Made by a program: the position numbers and the translations under genes. A stretch of DNA of 64,000 bases from Chloroflexota bacterium (GTDB taxonomy: Bacteria; Chloroflexota; Anaerolineae; Anaerolineales; Villigracilaceae), in contig JACAEM010000033.1 of NCBI GenBank assembly GCA_013388855.1, positions 62,001 through 126,000 on the forward strand, in the 5' to 3' direction. Positions 1-7,875 of this stretch are shown here, piece after piece. How positions within the stretch are numbered: the stretch's first letter is position 1; each line of letters opens with the position of its first letter. The notes below the pieces were generated by a model. The model did not search any database. It saw only the letters and a list, made by a program, of their open reading frames with translations, and was not told the DNA's origin.

Positions 1-412
1 TGACGGGTTCGACATTGAGCGGGTCGCCGTCCGATTTGACAATCGTTCCATCATGGACTGCCCACACTTCCAATTTGTCGGAGGTTTCGATGAATTTGTC
101 GCCCTCCCAATAGCCCGTGCAATGACGGAGCATGGCCAGGGTCTTGTCCACACCGACGACGATGGTGCTCCCTGGACGGCGCGTGAACCATTGCATCTCC
201 ACCTCGATGTCGCCGACAGCGATATTTTCGGGAGATACATCCGGAGGAAGATTGTGATGGTTCCCCGCATATGTGTACCCCTCGGAAGCCAAAACGGTTA
301 ACATGCGGCCAATATTCTCGAAATATTTATCCGAGTACCAGCCGCGGCGCATGCGTTCGATGTCGAGTTTGAAAGTTTCGTTGGTAAGGCGTTTGTTATC
401 AAAGATGGACAT
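1..412 (-). CDS. pncB: Nicotinate phosphoribosyltransferase, N-terminal part (cut by window edge)
   Basis: Only the first 137 codons lie in the window; the gene runs off the left edge, so the C-terminal catalytic part is not seen. The minus-strand reading starts at the ATG ending at 412. Near its start it carries the segment RMRRGWYSDKYF, which I recognise from nicotinate phosphoribosyltransferases. That enzyme joins nicotinate to PRPP to make nicotinate mononucleotide in NAD salvage. It lies 25 bases downstream of, and on the same strand as, the nicotinamidase gene that would supply its substrate, which supports the assignment. The reading frame is open throughout and codon use matches the neighbours. 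Confidence 0.75.
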   Translation of the reverse strand, partial: MSIFDNKRLTNETFKLDIERMRRGWYSDKYFENIGRMLTVLASEGYTYAGNHHNLPPDVSPENIAVGDIEVEMQWFTRRPGSTIVVGVDKTLAMLRHCTGYWEGDKFIETSDKLEVWAVHDGTIVKSDGDPLNVEPV

Positions 413-437
413 GGAGTTCTCAATTTCAGATTTACGA

Positions 438-1442
438 TTAAAAATCATCTGTTGATTTTACGACATGCATCCCTGCCGCTGCAAATCGTTCGTACGCCGC
501 GTTCGCCGCGTCGGTGTGATCCACCACACCGGGGACGACAACCGGGGAGGTGCAATCTTCGAGCAGGTAGACTTTCCCTGCCAGAGCCGGGTCAACGGCA
601 TGGATATCATCGAGCAGGTCCTGAACCGTCCATGCCACGCAGTGGGACTTTGCCTGCCCGGCAATGATCAATCGATCGAATTGCTGAAGTTGTTCAATGA
701 ACTTCTGATTGCGAGTCCCCAATGTCTCGCCCATCGGACCGGTCAGCACTTCGGGGCCGATGATCGAGTAATTCTCGGTAAAAGGCTTGTCGCCTTTGAT
801 CTCGATATCATACTGCGTGCTGCGCGCAATGGAGTGGACAAAGAGCGCCTCTTCAATGGATGGAACAAGCGTGTGACCGATGCCACCCAGCATGGCATGA
901 TAGGGCCAGATCGTGAGGGCATATTTTCCTTTTTTCTCCAGTTCCTCCGCGTAGTGAACCATCATCTGCTGACCGTATTCAGGCGCGATATCAAACTGGC
1001 TGGCAAGGGCAGGGTTGAATGTCCATTTGCCATCGTGGAGATCAGAGGCGTGAATGTCGGTGTAGGGCGCAGGGTGATTTCCATCCTTGTCTACGAAGAA
1101 AATGGCGTGGAAAATCTGCATGGTTCGGTGCGTATCCATGGTGGCGGTGATATGGGTGAGACTCCCCAGGTTGCGGTAGATGAATTCGCACAGGCGTATA
1201 TTGTCTTCGACTGCGCCGCGTCCGCTCCGCCCGCCAACGTAGAGTTCAAAATCGGGGATGCAGAAGGTATTTTGCACGTCGATCAGCATCAGCCAGGTTT
1301 TGGTCGAATCAACGGAGGCAGGCTCCAGCTTGTGTAGACGCGCCCATTCACGCGCCTGTCCGGCACGCTCTTCGTATGGAATCCGCCAGACGGCTCCGAC
1401 TTTCGTCGGGTCGAAAAAATCGGGAATTGATAGGACTGTCAT
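438..1442 (-). CDS. pncA: Nicotinamidase / isochorismatase-family hydrolase
   Basis: This 334-residue protein is an isochorismatase-fold cysteine hydrolase, most likely deamidating nicotinamide to nicotinate in the cytoplasm for NAD salvage. The catalytic Asp is in LIDVQNTF (about residue 55), a DTH motif (103-105) fits the metal site, and the nucleophile Cys268 is in QAKSHCVAWT. It is longer than the 180-220 residues of a minimal PncA, with an N-terminal extension of about 45 residues and an insert around 110-180. Larger enzymes of this kind are known. The next gene downstream is a nicotinate phosphoribosyltransferase, so the pair looks like a two-step salvage operon. The promoter is TTGACA-16-TAAAAT, just upstream. 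An isochorismatase with another substrate cannot be excluded. Confidence 0.82.
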   Translation of the reverse strand: MTVLSIPDFFDPTKVGAVWRIPYEERAGQAREWARLHKLEPASVDSTKTWLMLIDVQNTFCIPDFELYVGGRSGRGAVEDNIRLCEFIYRNLGSLTHITATMDTHRTMQIFHAIFFVDKDGNHPAPYTDIHASDLHDGKWTFNPALASQFDIAPEYGQQMMVHYAEELEKKGKYALTIWPYHAMLGGIGHTLVPSIEEALFVHSIARSTQYDIEIKGDKPFTENYSIIGPEVLTGPMGETLGTRNQKFIEQLQQFDRLIIAGQAKSHCVAWTVQDLLDDIHAVDPALAGKVYLLEDCTSPVVVPGVVDHTDAANAAYERFAAAGMHVVKSTDDF

Positions 1443-1460
1443 CTTATTTTCTCCGCTTTC

Positions 1461-1488
1461 ATTTTATACCCGTGCAATTGCATGTCAA
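1461..1488 (-). promoter_or_regulatory. Sigma-70-type promoter of the nicotinamidase operon
   Basis: On the minus strand a perfect -35 box TTGACA (1483-1488) is followed after 16 bases by TAAAAT (1461-1466), about 20 bases before the nicotinamidase start. The same TTGACA-16-TAAAAT arrangement precedes the FAS1 lipoprotein gene. Confidence 0.6.
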
Positions 1489-1514
1489 GTGTATCACCTC
1501 CGGTTACGATGCCG

Positions 1515-1543
1515 TTGACTTTTTGAGCTGAAACCTTTAGACT
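1515..1543 (+). promoter_or_regulatory. Probable promoter of the FHA gene
   Basis: TTGACT (1515-1520) and TAGACT (1538-1543) are separated by 17 bases and end 35 bases before the FHA start codon. The promoter is back to back with that of the nicotinamidase operon. Confidence 0.5.
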
Positions 1544-1578
1544 TAACGCAATCCATCACGAGTTTCAGAGGAGCCAGT

Positions 1579-2169
1579 ATGACGTCTCAATTTCAATTGA
1601 TCATGCGGTCGGGACCTACACCCGGGGCGGCATTCACACTGGAAGGCGACCAGATGTCGATCGGGCGCGATTCGACGAACGACATTGTGATCAACGATGC
1701 GGAGATCTCACGCCGGCATGCGCGCCTGACCTTTCAAGGCGGGAAGTATGTGCTGGAGGATCTCGGCTCGACCAATGGGACGTTTGTAAACGGTCAACGG
1801 TTGGCGGGGCCGCGTGTGTTGAAGGCAGGTGAAGTGGTCTCGTTCGGTGAGCAGATTGTGCTGGTGTTCGAAGCGTCCACCTTCGACCCGGCGGCGACCG
1901 TTGCCTCTCCGCGCGCTGCGGCGATCCCCTCCGCTTCGCGCCCCGCAACTCCTCCCCCGCCACCGCCTGCGGAATATGCCGGGAGTGTACCTGCCAGCCC
2001 AATGCCGGCCCCCTCCATCCCTGCAACGAAGAAGGTGAACATTGTACCGATTCTGATTGGCGTGGGGGTATTGTTTGTGGTGTGTGTGTGCGGCGGCATT
2101 TTGTGGTACATCGATGCAAATTTTCTGTGGTGTACCTTCTTCCCCTTTCTTTTCCCCGGGAGTTGTTGA
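1579..2169 (+). CDS. FHA-domain protein with C-terminal membrane anchor
   Basis: This 196-residue protein begins with one FHA domain (about residues 5-98) that would bind phosphothreonine peptides. The conserved elements are visible: GRDSTNDI near 29-36, SRRHARL at 44-50 and LGSTNGTFVNG at 62-72. A linker rich in Ala, Pro and Ser (100-150) leads to one hydrophobic segment (about 154-176) with a VCVCGG core, followed by a short aromatic tail ending in Cys. The start has a GAGGAG ribosome site. The protein looks tail-anchored with the FHA domain in the cytoplasm. Its Ser/Thr kinase partner is not encoded in this window. A GC-rich terminator follows directly. Confidence 0.85.
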   Translation: MTSQFQLIMRSGPTPGAAFTLEGDQMSIGRDSTNDIVINDAEISRRHARLTFQGGKYVLEDLGSTNGTFVNGQRLAGPRVLKAGEVVSFGEQIVLVFEASTFDPAATVASPRAAAIPSASRPATPPPPPPAEYAGSVPASPMPAPSIPATKKVNIVPILIGVGVLFVVCVCGGILWYIDANFLWCTFFPFLFPGSC

Positions 2170-2183
2170 TCCTCAAGTGCTCG

Positions 2184-2220
2184 CCCCCGCGGGTATTCAT
2201 CCTGCGGGGGTGTTTTGTTT
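2184..2220 (+). terminator. Rho-independent terminator after the FHA gene
   Basis: CCCCCGC (2184-2190) pairs with GCGGGGG (2204-2210) and is followed by TGTTTTGTTT. Confidence 0.8.
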
Positions 2221-2275
2221 AACGCCAGCGCAAAGGTTCGAGTAATGGAACATTGAAGGTGTCTTTTTTCAGCAG

Positions 2276-2304
2276 TTGCAAAAGCAAACCTGATTCGCTA
2301 GAAT
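2276..2304 (+). promoter_or_regulatory. Probable promoter of the AI-2E permease gene
   Basis: TTGCAA (2276-2281), a 17-base spacer, then TAGAAT (2299-2304), 31 bases before the start codon. Confidence 0.45.
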
Positions 2305-2335
2305 AGGATTACCTGACTACACGGAGCCACCCTGC

Positions 2336-3625
2336 ATGACTCAAGACTCTCAAACATCGCCGCGTTGGGGTTCGACGACCAAGTTATTGGTCAGTCTTAT
2401 CCTGGTTGGAATCGTTGCATTCCTGCTGAATCGTTTTTCGGACCTCATTCCTCCGCTCCTGCTGATTTTCGTCATCGCCTATCTCCTCCACCCGGTGACG
2501 GCTTTCATTTCACGCCTTCTGCGCATCCCGTGGAAGGTATCCGTCAATATCCTGTACCTAGTCATCCTGCTCGCGCTGCTTGGACTGCTTACCTGGGGCG
2601 GTGTCGGTCTGGTGGGGCAGGTACAAAGCTTGATTAAATCGATCCAGGATATTGTGGCGAATCTGCCCAGATATGTGGAGGATCTCTCGACCCGCGTCTT
2701 TGTCTTTGGTCCCTGGCAGTTCGACATGTCCTCTCTTGAGCTGGACTTTAACACCATCAGCCAGCAATTGCTGTCCTTTATTCAACCCCTGCTCGGACGG
2801 ACGGGGAATCTGGTTGGCGCCATCGCAAGCGGCGCGGCATCCATCTTTGGCTGGATCTTTTTCGTATTGATCGTCTCCTACTTCGTCATGACCGAAAGCA
2901 GTGGATTGCAAAGGGACCTGCTCAAGATCGAGATTCCCGGTTACGAAAAGGATTTGAACAGGCTCGGGAATGAATTGAGCCGCATCTGGAATGCCTTCCT
3001 GCGCGGACAGATCATCATCTTTGCGCTTGCCACCGGAATCTATTCCATTCTTCTACCCATTTTGGGTGTCCGGTATGCGCTGGGGATCGCTCTCATGGCG
3101 GGGCTGGCGAAATTCCTGCCGTATATCGGTCCCGCCATCACGTGGGTGGTCATGGCATTGGTCACGTTCATCTACCCCCCATCTCTGTTTGCCGACCGTC
3201 CCCTGCTATACATGGCAATCGTCGTTGTCATAACCCTTGTCATCGACCAGATCATCGACAGTTTCATTACGCCGCGCATCATGGCGCAAACACTGAAAGT
3301 GCATCCCGCCGCTGTGCTGATCGCAGCACTGATTGCAGCGAACCTGCTCGGACTATTAGGCGTGGTCATCGCCGCGCCCTTCCTCGCAACGTTCACTCTG
3401 CTGGGCAGGTATGTGATGCGCAAACTGTTCGATATGAATCCCTGGCCCGAAGCCGAGCCAGGACCACCGCCGCCGGTCGCGTCGGAATTTCTGACGCGCA
3501 TCAAACACTTCTTCCGCCCCAAAGTTGAAAAAATCGCACAAGAAGAACCAGTCACCCTTAAGGAGAAACCCAATGAGCAACAACCGCAACGAGCCAAAAA
3601 CCGAAACAATCGCCGAAACCGATAA
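2336..3625 (+). CDS. AI-2E family transporter (PerM/YdiK-like)
   Basis: This 429-residue multi-pass membrane protein has the layout of the AI-2E exporter / PerM superfamily. Two hydrophobic segments open the protein (about 15-60), a third follows near 75-100, and then comes a soluble stretch (about 100-165). Several more helices follow, with the family-like motif GIALMAGLAKFLPYIGP and the C-terminal IAAPFLATFTLLGRYV. Family members export autoinducer-2 or act as ion-coupled permeases; the substrate here cannot be told. The last 60 residues are charged and cytoplasmic, and their coding sequence overlaps the start of the next small gene, which suggests translational coupling. Confidence 0.85.
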   Translation: MTQDSQTSPRWGSTTKLLVSLILVGIVAFLLNRFSDLIPPLLLIFVIAYLLHPVTAFISRLLRIPWKVSVNILYLVILLALLGLLTWGGVGLVGQVQSLIKSIQDIVANLPRYVEDLSTRVFVFGPWQFDMSSLELDFNTISQQLLSFIQPLLGRTGNLVGAIASGAASIFGWIFFVLIVSYFVMTESSGLQRDLLKIEIPGYEKDLNRLGNELSRIWNAFLRGQIIIFALATGIYSILLPILGVRYALGIALMAGLAKFLPYIGPAITWVVMALVTFIYPPSLFADRPLLYMAIVVVITLVIDQIIDSFITPRIMAQTLKVHPAAVLIAALIAANLLGLLGVVIAAPFLATFTLLGRYVMRKLFDMNPWPEAEPGPPPPVASEFLTRIKHFFRPKVEKIAQEEPVTLKEKPNEQQPQRAKNRNNRRNR

Positions 3626-3755
3626 CTTCCTGGCGTGGAAGGCGGAGGAACCTGACGGCGAGACCACCTATCATATCGAATTAAACAACGTCACCGTTCA
3701 TTTTTTCGAGGAGGAGTGGAACGAGTTTATCCAGCTGGTCCGTCATTTGAAATAA
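3573..3755 (+). CDS. Small conserved-looking acidic protein overlapping the AI-2E gene
   Basis: This 60-residue protein of unknown function starts at an ATG with a strong AAGGAG ribosome site (3560-3565) inside the 3' end of the permease gene, in a different frame, so the two genes overlap by 53 bases. A longer reading from 3525 exists but lacks such a site. The protein is acidic and soluble: a polar N-terminus, then an alternating TTYHIELNNVTVHF stretch likely to form beta strands, and a helical end FEEEWNEFIQLVRHL. The overlap suggests co-production with the permease. I recognise no family. Confidence 0.65.
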   Translation: MSNNRNEPKTETIAETDNFLAWKAEEPDGETTYHIELNNVTVHFFEEEWNEFIQLVRHLK

Positions 3756-3762
3756 TCTTCCC

Positions 3763-3794
3763 GTGCTCTCTCGAAGAAAACGCCTGAGAGAGCA
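3763..3794 (+). other. Hairpin in the leader of the P1 peptidase gene
   Basis: TGCTCTCTC pairs with GAGAGAGCA around a 13-base loop, ending 8 bases before the peptidase start codon. There is no T-run, so it is more likely a leader or mRNA-stability structure than a terminator. Confidence 0.4.
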
Positions 3795-3802
3795 AGAAGC
3801 AC

Positions 3803-4741
3803 ATGAAACTCAATCGTGCCATCACAGACGTGCGCGGCATTGAAGTGGGACACGCGCAGGATGATGAAGCGCTCACAGGCTGTACCGTCATTCTCTGCCG
3901 CAAGGGCGCGGTCGCCGGTGTGGATGTACGCGGCGGCGCGCCTGGCACGCGTGAAACCGACCTTCTTAACCCCATCAATCTCGTACAAAAAGTCCATGCT
4001 GTTGTGCTGGCTGGAGGCTCCGCCTTTGGGCTGGATGCGGCGACCGGCGTGATGCGCTATCTCGAAGAGCGCAAAATCGGATTTGATACCGGCACGGTAA
4101 AAGTCCCCATCGTTCCCTCTGCCATTCTCTACGACCTGGGCATCGGTCGGGCGGACGTTCGACCTGATTCCGTCATGGGATACCGCGCCGCGGCTTCGGC
4201 TTCGTCTGAACCGCCCTCCGAGGGAAACGTCGGCGCGGGGAGCGGAGCGTCGGTTGGCAAGATACGCGGCATGAAATATGCAATGAAATCCGGCATCGGC
4301 ACCTGGAGCATGGAAGTCAATGGAATCGTCATCGGCGCGCTGGTCGCGGTCAATGCGTTAGGCGATGTGATCGACCCAAAAACCGGTGCACGCGTCGCAG
4401 GGCTGCGTTCCGGTTCCACTTTGCAATGGATGAAAAAGAATCAACCGCGTTCGGCAGTCCGGTCGAACACGGTCATCGGCTTGATCGCCACCAACGCCAG
4501 GTTGACCAAAGCCGAAGCCACCAAGGTGGCGCAAATGGCGCAGGACGGATTGGCGCAATCCATCCGACCGGCACATACGATGTTCGACGGCGATACGATC
4601 TTTGCCCTCGCCACCAGCGAAAAGAAAGCGGACATTTCCACGGTCGGCGCGTTCGCAGCGGAGGTGATGGCTGAAGCGGTCGTGCGCGCGGTAAAAATGG
4701 CAAAACCCGCGGGCGGGTTGCCGGGAGCGGAGACAAGTTAA
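3803..4741 (+). CDS. P1 family (S58) self-processing peptidase
   Basis: This 312-residue protein belongs to the DmpA/NylC P1 family, N-terminal-nucleophile hydrolases that cut themselves into two chains and then act as aminopeptidases or amidases. The N-terminal signature DVRGIEVGHAQD and the glycine-rich VDVRGGAPGTRE (41-51) are clear, as is VLAGGSAFGLDAATGVMR. The expected autocleavage point is Asn222-Thr223 in RSNTVIGLIATNA, which leaves Thr223 as the new N-terminal nucleophile. There is no signal peptide, so it acts in the cytoplasm. The substrate is unknown; members act on D-amino-acid peptides, beta-peptides or nylon oligomers. A shared terminator follows. Confidence 0.85.
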   Translation: MKLNRAITDVRGIEVGHAQDDEALTGCTVILCRKGAVAGVDVRGGAPGTRETDLLNPINLVQKVHAVVLAGGSAFGLDAATGVMRYLEERKIGFDTGTVKVPIVPSAILYDLGIGRADVRPDSVMGYRAAASASSEPPSEGNVGAGSGASVGKIRGMKYAMKSGIGTWSMEVNGIVIGALVAVNALGDVIDPKTGARVAGLRSGSTLQWMKKNQPRSAVRSNTVIGLIATNARLTKAEATKVAQMAQDGLAQSIRPAHTMFDGDTIFALATSEKKADISTVGAFAAEVMAEAVVRAVKMAKPAGGLPGAETS

Positions 4742-4768
4742 TTGGCGCGCACCAACTTCAATTAATCA

Positions 4769-4804
4769 AAAAGCGGATGGGCTTTTGCGAAGCCATCCGC
4801 TTTT
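4769..4804. terminator. Bidirectional terminator between convergent genes
   Basis: AAAAGCGGATGG (4769-4780) pairs with CCATCCGCTTTT (4793-4804). The stem is flanked by A-runs and T-runs on both sides, so it can serve both the P1 peptidase gene and the convergent holin-like gene. Confidence 0.8.
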
Positions 4805-4822
4805 GCATAATCCACAGACAAA

Positions 4823-5203
4823 TTACCTTCTTCCCTTTAACTCATCTTTCAGGATCATCGTCATGATAACGCTCACCACGCTGACCACGAGTCCGCCGAG
4901 GAAGGCATTCCACCAGACAGGGTCACTGATGATGAGACCAAACCCGAACGATTGACCAATGATACTCGTCAACCAGAATAGGAATGTGTTGATGACCAGA
5001 GTGAACAAACCCAGTGTCAGGATGATCAACGGGCAGGTGAGAAACTGGAGCAGGGGGCGGAAAAGCGCATTCACCAGCCCGAAAATGAGCGCCAGCCACA
5101 GGATCGAAACGAGGTCGCCGCGCAGGTCGATGCCCGGCAGGATCAACACCGCCAGATATAAACCGACGGCATTGATAATCAATCGAAGGATAAATTTTGT
5201 CAT
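4823..5203 (-). CDS. Phage holin family IV-like small membrane protein
   Basis: This 126-residue protein has four hydrophobic segments (about residues 4-24, 31-50, 56-80 and 94-117) separated by short loops. The order of motifs fits the four-helix superfamily IV holin-like proteins common in bacterial chromosomes: ILPGIDLRGD, LALIFGLVNALFRPLL and LTLGLFTLVINTFLFWL. The name comes from phage relatives, but nothing phage-like surrounds it here, and its cellular role is unknown. The gene is single and converges with the P1 peptidase gene. Confidence 0.8.
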   Translation of the reverse strand: MTKFILRLIINAVGLYLAVLILPGIDLRGDLVSILWLALIFGLVNALFRPLLQFLTCPLIILTLGLFTLVINTFLFWLTSIIGQSFGFGLIISDPVWWNAFLGGLVVSVVSVIMTMILKDELKGRR

Positions 5204-5286
5204 TTTGTCTCCTCTTTCATTCAGGCGACGGTCACTTCAAGAGCAACTGTCACACATGTATACGAAGAAACAAGAATTTCGTTGCA

Positions 5287-6258
5287 TTAGACTGCCTTCA
5301 TCCACAGGAGGGTGCGGCGCGCTTTAAACCCCGCGGAGCGGATGGCATCTGTCATTTCACCTGCGGGATAATCGAGCGACAGCATCGAACGGCTGGATAA
5401 TGTCCGCCGGGCGTGAATGAGGAGTTGGGTCAGCGCATCGGGGTCGGAGCCGGTACCTGTCGCGGCGTACATGGCATCGGTCCTACCTCCGTGCGGCATC
5501 CACGTCAACGTGGCGAGCAGATCCGCGCCGCGCACCGCCGCCCACTGCCGGATGTTGAAGTCCACGAACAGGAGATAGAGCCAGTTCATGAGTCCCGGTC
5601 GCAGCACGGATGTGTTCAGGGGCTGGTACCAGTTCAGGGATTCGGGGTAGAGGCGGCGGAGCCAGTCCTGTTGCTGGGTCCAGAAGTGGGAATGCCGCGT
5701 CATGATCTGTATGTCGGAATCAGGTTTCGGGTAGAGGGAGTCGGGCGGAGCCATCCAGGTAGTGCGACGCGCCATTTCACGAAATCCCAGGTCTTCGTAG
5801 AGTTTGATGGCGCCCGGGTTGTCGTCCCGGACATGGAGCCAGATGGCGGCGGCTTTTTTGTCGCGGGCTTGTTTCATGACGCGTTCGGTCAGGGCGCGCC
5901 CGATGCCGCGGCGGCGATAGTTGGGGTGCGTCGCGACGTTAGCGATGAGGAAGATGCGTTTGCCCCGGTCGCGGAATGGGATCAGGCTGGCGTTGCCGAT
6001 GATGCGCCCGTCCTGCTCCCAGACGTAGCCCATCATGGGCAGGGTGGCGGTCTCGGTGAGGCGCGATGCCCAGTTCGAGAAACTATCGTCGCGACTGGCG
6101 CGGCGCATGTCTGCCAGGTAGCGGTGACCGTCGCTGTCCATGGTGGGGGAAAAACACAGCTCGATCAGGTCCGCCACGGTGGAAAGGTCGCGGAGGACGT
6201 TGAGGGGACGCATGTGCGGGTGGTCCCCGGTTTTGACGGGGATTGTAATGGAACTCAT
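5287..6258 (-). CDS. GNAT-family N-acetyltransferase
   Basis: This 323-residue protein carries a GNAT fold in its first half. Acetyl-CoA motif A is at VATHPNYRRRGIGRALTERVM (near residues 110-130), followed by a typical motif B ending NPGAIKLYEDLGFREMARRT. The second half (about 175-323) looks like a divergent, partly degenerate second GNAT-like domain without a clear motif A. The acceptor is unknown. The -10-like TATAAT (6268-6273 on the minus strand) lies only nine bases before the ATG and no ribosome site is visible, so the transcript would be nearly leaderless. Confidence 0.75.
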   Translation of the reverse strand: MSSITIPVKTGDHPHMRPLNVLRDLSTVADLIELCFSPTMDSDGHRYLADMRRASRDDSFSNWASRLTETATLPMMGYVWEQDGRIIGNASLIPFRDRGKRIFLIANVATHPNYRRRGIGRALTERVMKQARDKKAAAIWLHVRDDNPGAIKLYEDLGFREMARRTTWMAPPDSLYPKPDSDIQIMTRHSHFWTQQQDWLRRLYPESLNWYQPLNTSVLRPGLMNWLYLLFVDFNIRQWAAVRGADLLATLTWMPHGGRTDAMYAATGTGSDPDALTQLLIHARRTLSSRSMLSLDYPAGEMTDAIRSAGFKARRTLLWMKAV

Positions 6259-6373
6259 CAGGGAGGAATTATAGCCGCGTTGCGAGTTTTGTTGAATTAC
6301 AGGCGCATGTTTTAAGTGTGGCGGTTATTACGAACTTACTCACAAGACTGGCTCTTGCCCTTGTCCAAGGCGT

Positions 6374-7816
6374 TTATCCTTCCATCGGAACTGCTGTTAT
6401 GGATGTCTTGCTTTTTTCCGGGGTTCCTGCATCCAGCGAGATTTCTGGAATGGTCATGATCAACAGCAGGGCAATCCCCAGCGCCACCGCGCTCACCAAG
6501 AAGACCAATTTCAAACCATTTTCCAAATCTGCGGTACTGTTTTGTGCAAAACCCAGTATAGATGGAGAGACCGCAATACCGATCATCTGAAAGAAAAAGA
6601 TCGCGCCTACTGCCACACCCAAAAGTTCTTTGGGGACAGCAAATTGCGCCACCACCGCGTTGATAGTCGGCAGCATCCCCAGTCCCATGCCTGCAATGCC
6701 CGTCGCCAGCACATACATCCAAATCGGCGTGCTGGCAGTAAAGCGCCACATTGCCAACAAAGCGAGCACCACCACGGCATAGCCAAAAATGAGCATGCCG
6801 CGATATTTCTTTGTTTTTGCCAGTATAAACCCAACTGGCACACCCATGAAGGCAACCAAAGTGCTGAAGGGAGTCAACATCGAACCACTAATAGTGGGGC
6901 TGACTGCCATCACATTCTGCACGAAGATCGGCGAATAGCCAGCAATCGTCACCGTGCCGAAAAAGGAAAGCATGCCAGCCACGGCAGCTGTGAAAAACGT
7001 ACGGTTGAAAAGCACCTGCGGATCGAGGATGGGTGCCTCTGCCCGTTTTTCGATCCGGATGAATACGACCCACGCCACCAGCGAGATGAGAAGTTGAATT
7101 ACTCCTGCCCCGAACCTGTCCGGCGTTCCCAGCCATGAGAATCCAAAAATGAGCGTGGTGGTTGCCACCACCATCACAAAGGTTCCAAGCACATCCATTT
7201 TGGGTTTCACCTTTTGGGATGTATCTGGCAATGCAAAAAAGATCAAGCCGCCGGCTATCAGGTTCAAGGGGATTGTGCCCCAATACACTCCGCGCCAGCC
7301 AAACATGCTTTCGGCGACCACTCCCCCCAGAACGGGTCCCAGCAGCGCAGAGAAGGCGACCGGGATATTGAGTAACCCCGTCCACTTTGCGCGTTGTGAA
7401 GGCGGGAAGAGATCGCCCACCACTGCAAAACACAGCGGATAGATCGGAAAATGTCCAATGGTCATGAAGGTCGCTGCCGTCACCAAAAACACCATGGATG
7501 TGCTCATCGCCGAAATTGCCAACCCAACGCTAAAGATGGCAATGGACAGCAAGATGATCGTTCGTCGTCCATACACATCGGAGAGCTTACCAAAGAGCAG
7601 CGTCCCTGCCGCACCAGCCAGCCCAGGGAGCGCGATCAACCAGGAGAAGAGTTCCATTCCATTTAACTCTGCGACCATGCCCGGCTGGGCAATGTTCCTG
7701 GCATTGGCAAAAAGCAAGCTGACGAACTCTGCAATGAAAATTGCCCAAACGCTTATGACAACCTTTCGGCGATCTGGTGGAGCATGTTGTGTAGAAATAC
7801 TCTGTGTTTGAGTCAT
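6374..7816 (-). CDS. MFS transporter, probable drug/solute efflux
   Basis: This 480-residue major facilitator has 12-14 predicted transmembrane helices. The MFS loop motif GKLSDVYGRRTIILLS follows helix 2. The segment after helix 4 (GDLFPPSQRAKWTGLLN) and the VLGPVLGGVVAE motif of helix 5 fit drug-proton antiporters, so export is more likely than uptake. The gene lies 59 bases downstream of the DUF2255 gene on the same strand. It would therefore be expressed from the MerR-type promoter at 8304-8334, which suggests it is the efflux arm of the regulon centred at 10.6-16.2 kb. Substrate unknown. Confidence 0.82.
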   Translation of the reverse strand: MTQTQSISTQHAPPDRRKVVISVWAIFIAEFVSLLFANARNIAQPGMVAELNGMELFSWLIALPGLAGAAGTLLFGKLSDVYGRRTIILLSIAIFSVGLAISAMSTSMVFLVTAATFMTIGHFPIYPLCFAVVGDLFPPSQRAKWTGLLNIPVAFSALLGPVLGGVVAESMFGWRGVYWGTIPLNLIAGGLIFFALPDTSQKVKPKMDVLGTFVMVVATTTLIFGFSWLGTPDRFGAGVIQLLISLVAWVVFIRIEKRAEAPILDPQVLFNRTFFTAAVAGMLSFFGTVTIAGYSPIFVQNVMAVSPTISGSMLTPFSTLVAFMGVPVGFILAKTKKYRGMLIFGYAVVVLALLAMWRFTASTPIWMYVLATGIAGMGLGMLPTINAVVAQFAVPKELLGVAVGAIFFFQMIGIAVSPSILGFAQNSTADLENGLKLVFLVSAVALGIALLLIMTIPEISLDAGTPEKSKTSITAVPMEG

Positions 7817-7875
7817 TCTGTAATCCTGGTTTGCTGTGGTTTTGTATTATTGCAAATACAAGTAAACTGAAATTC

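Noticed and set aside
465-1337. 290-codon plus-strand ORF opposite the nicotinamidase gene
   Set aside because: It is fully antisense to a gene with clear catalytic motifs and lacks a ribosome site.
4823-5203. Prophage signature suggested by the holin-like protein
   Set aside because: No lysin, capsid, integrase or attachment site is nearby; chromosomal family IV holin-like proteins are common in free-living bacteria.
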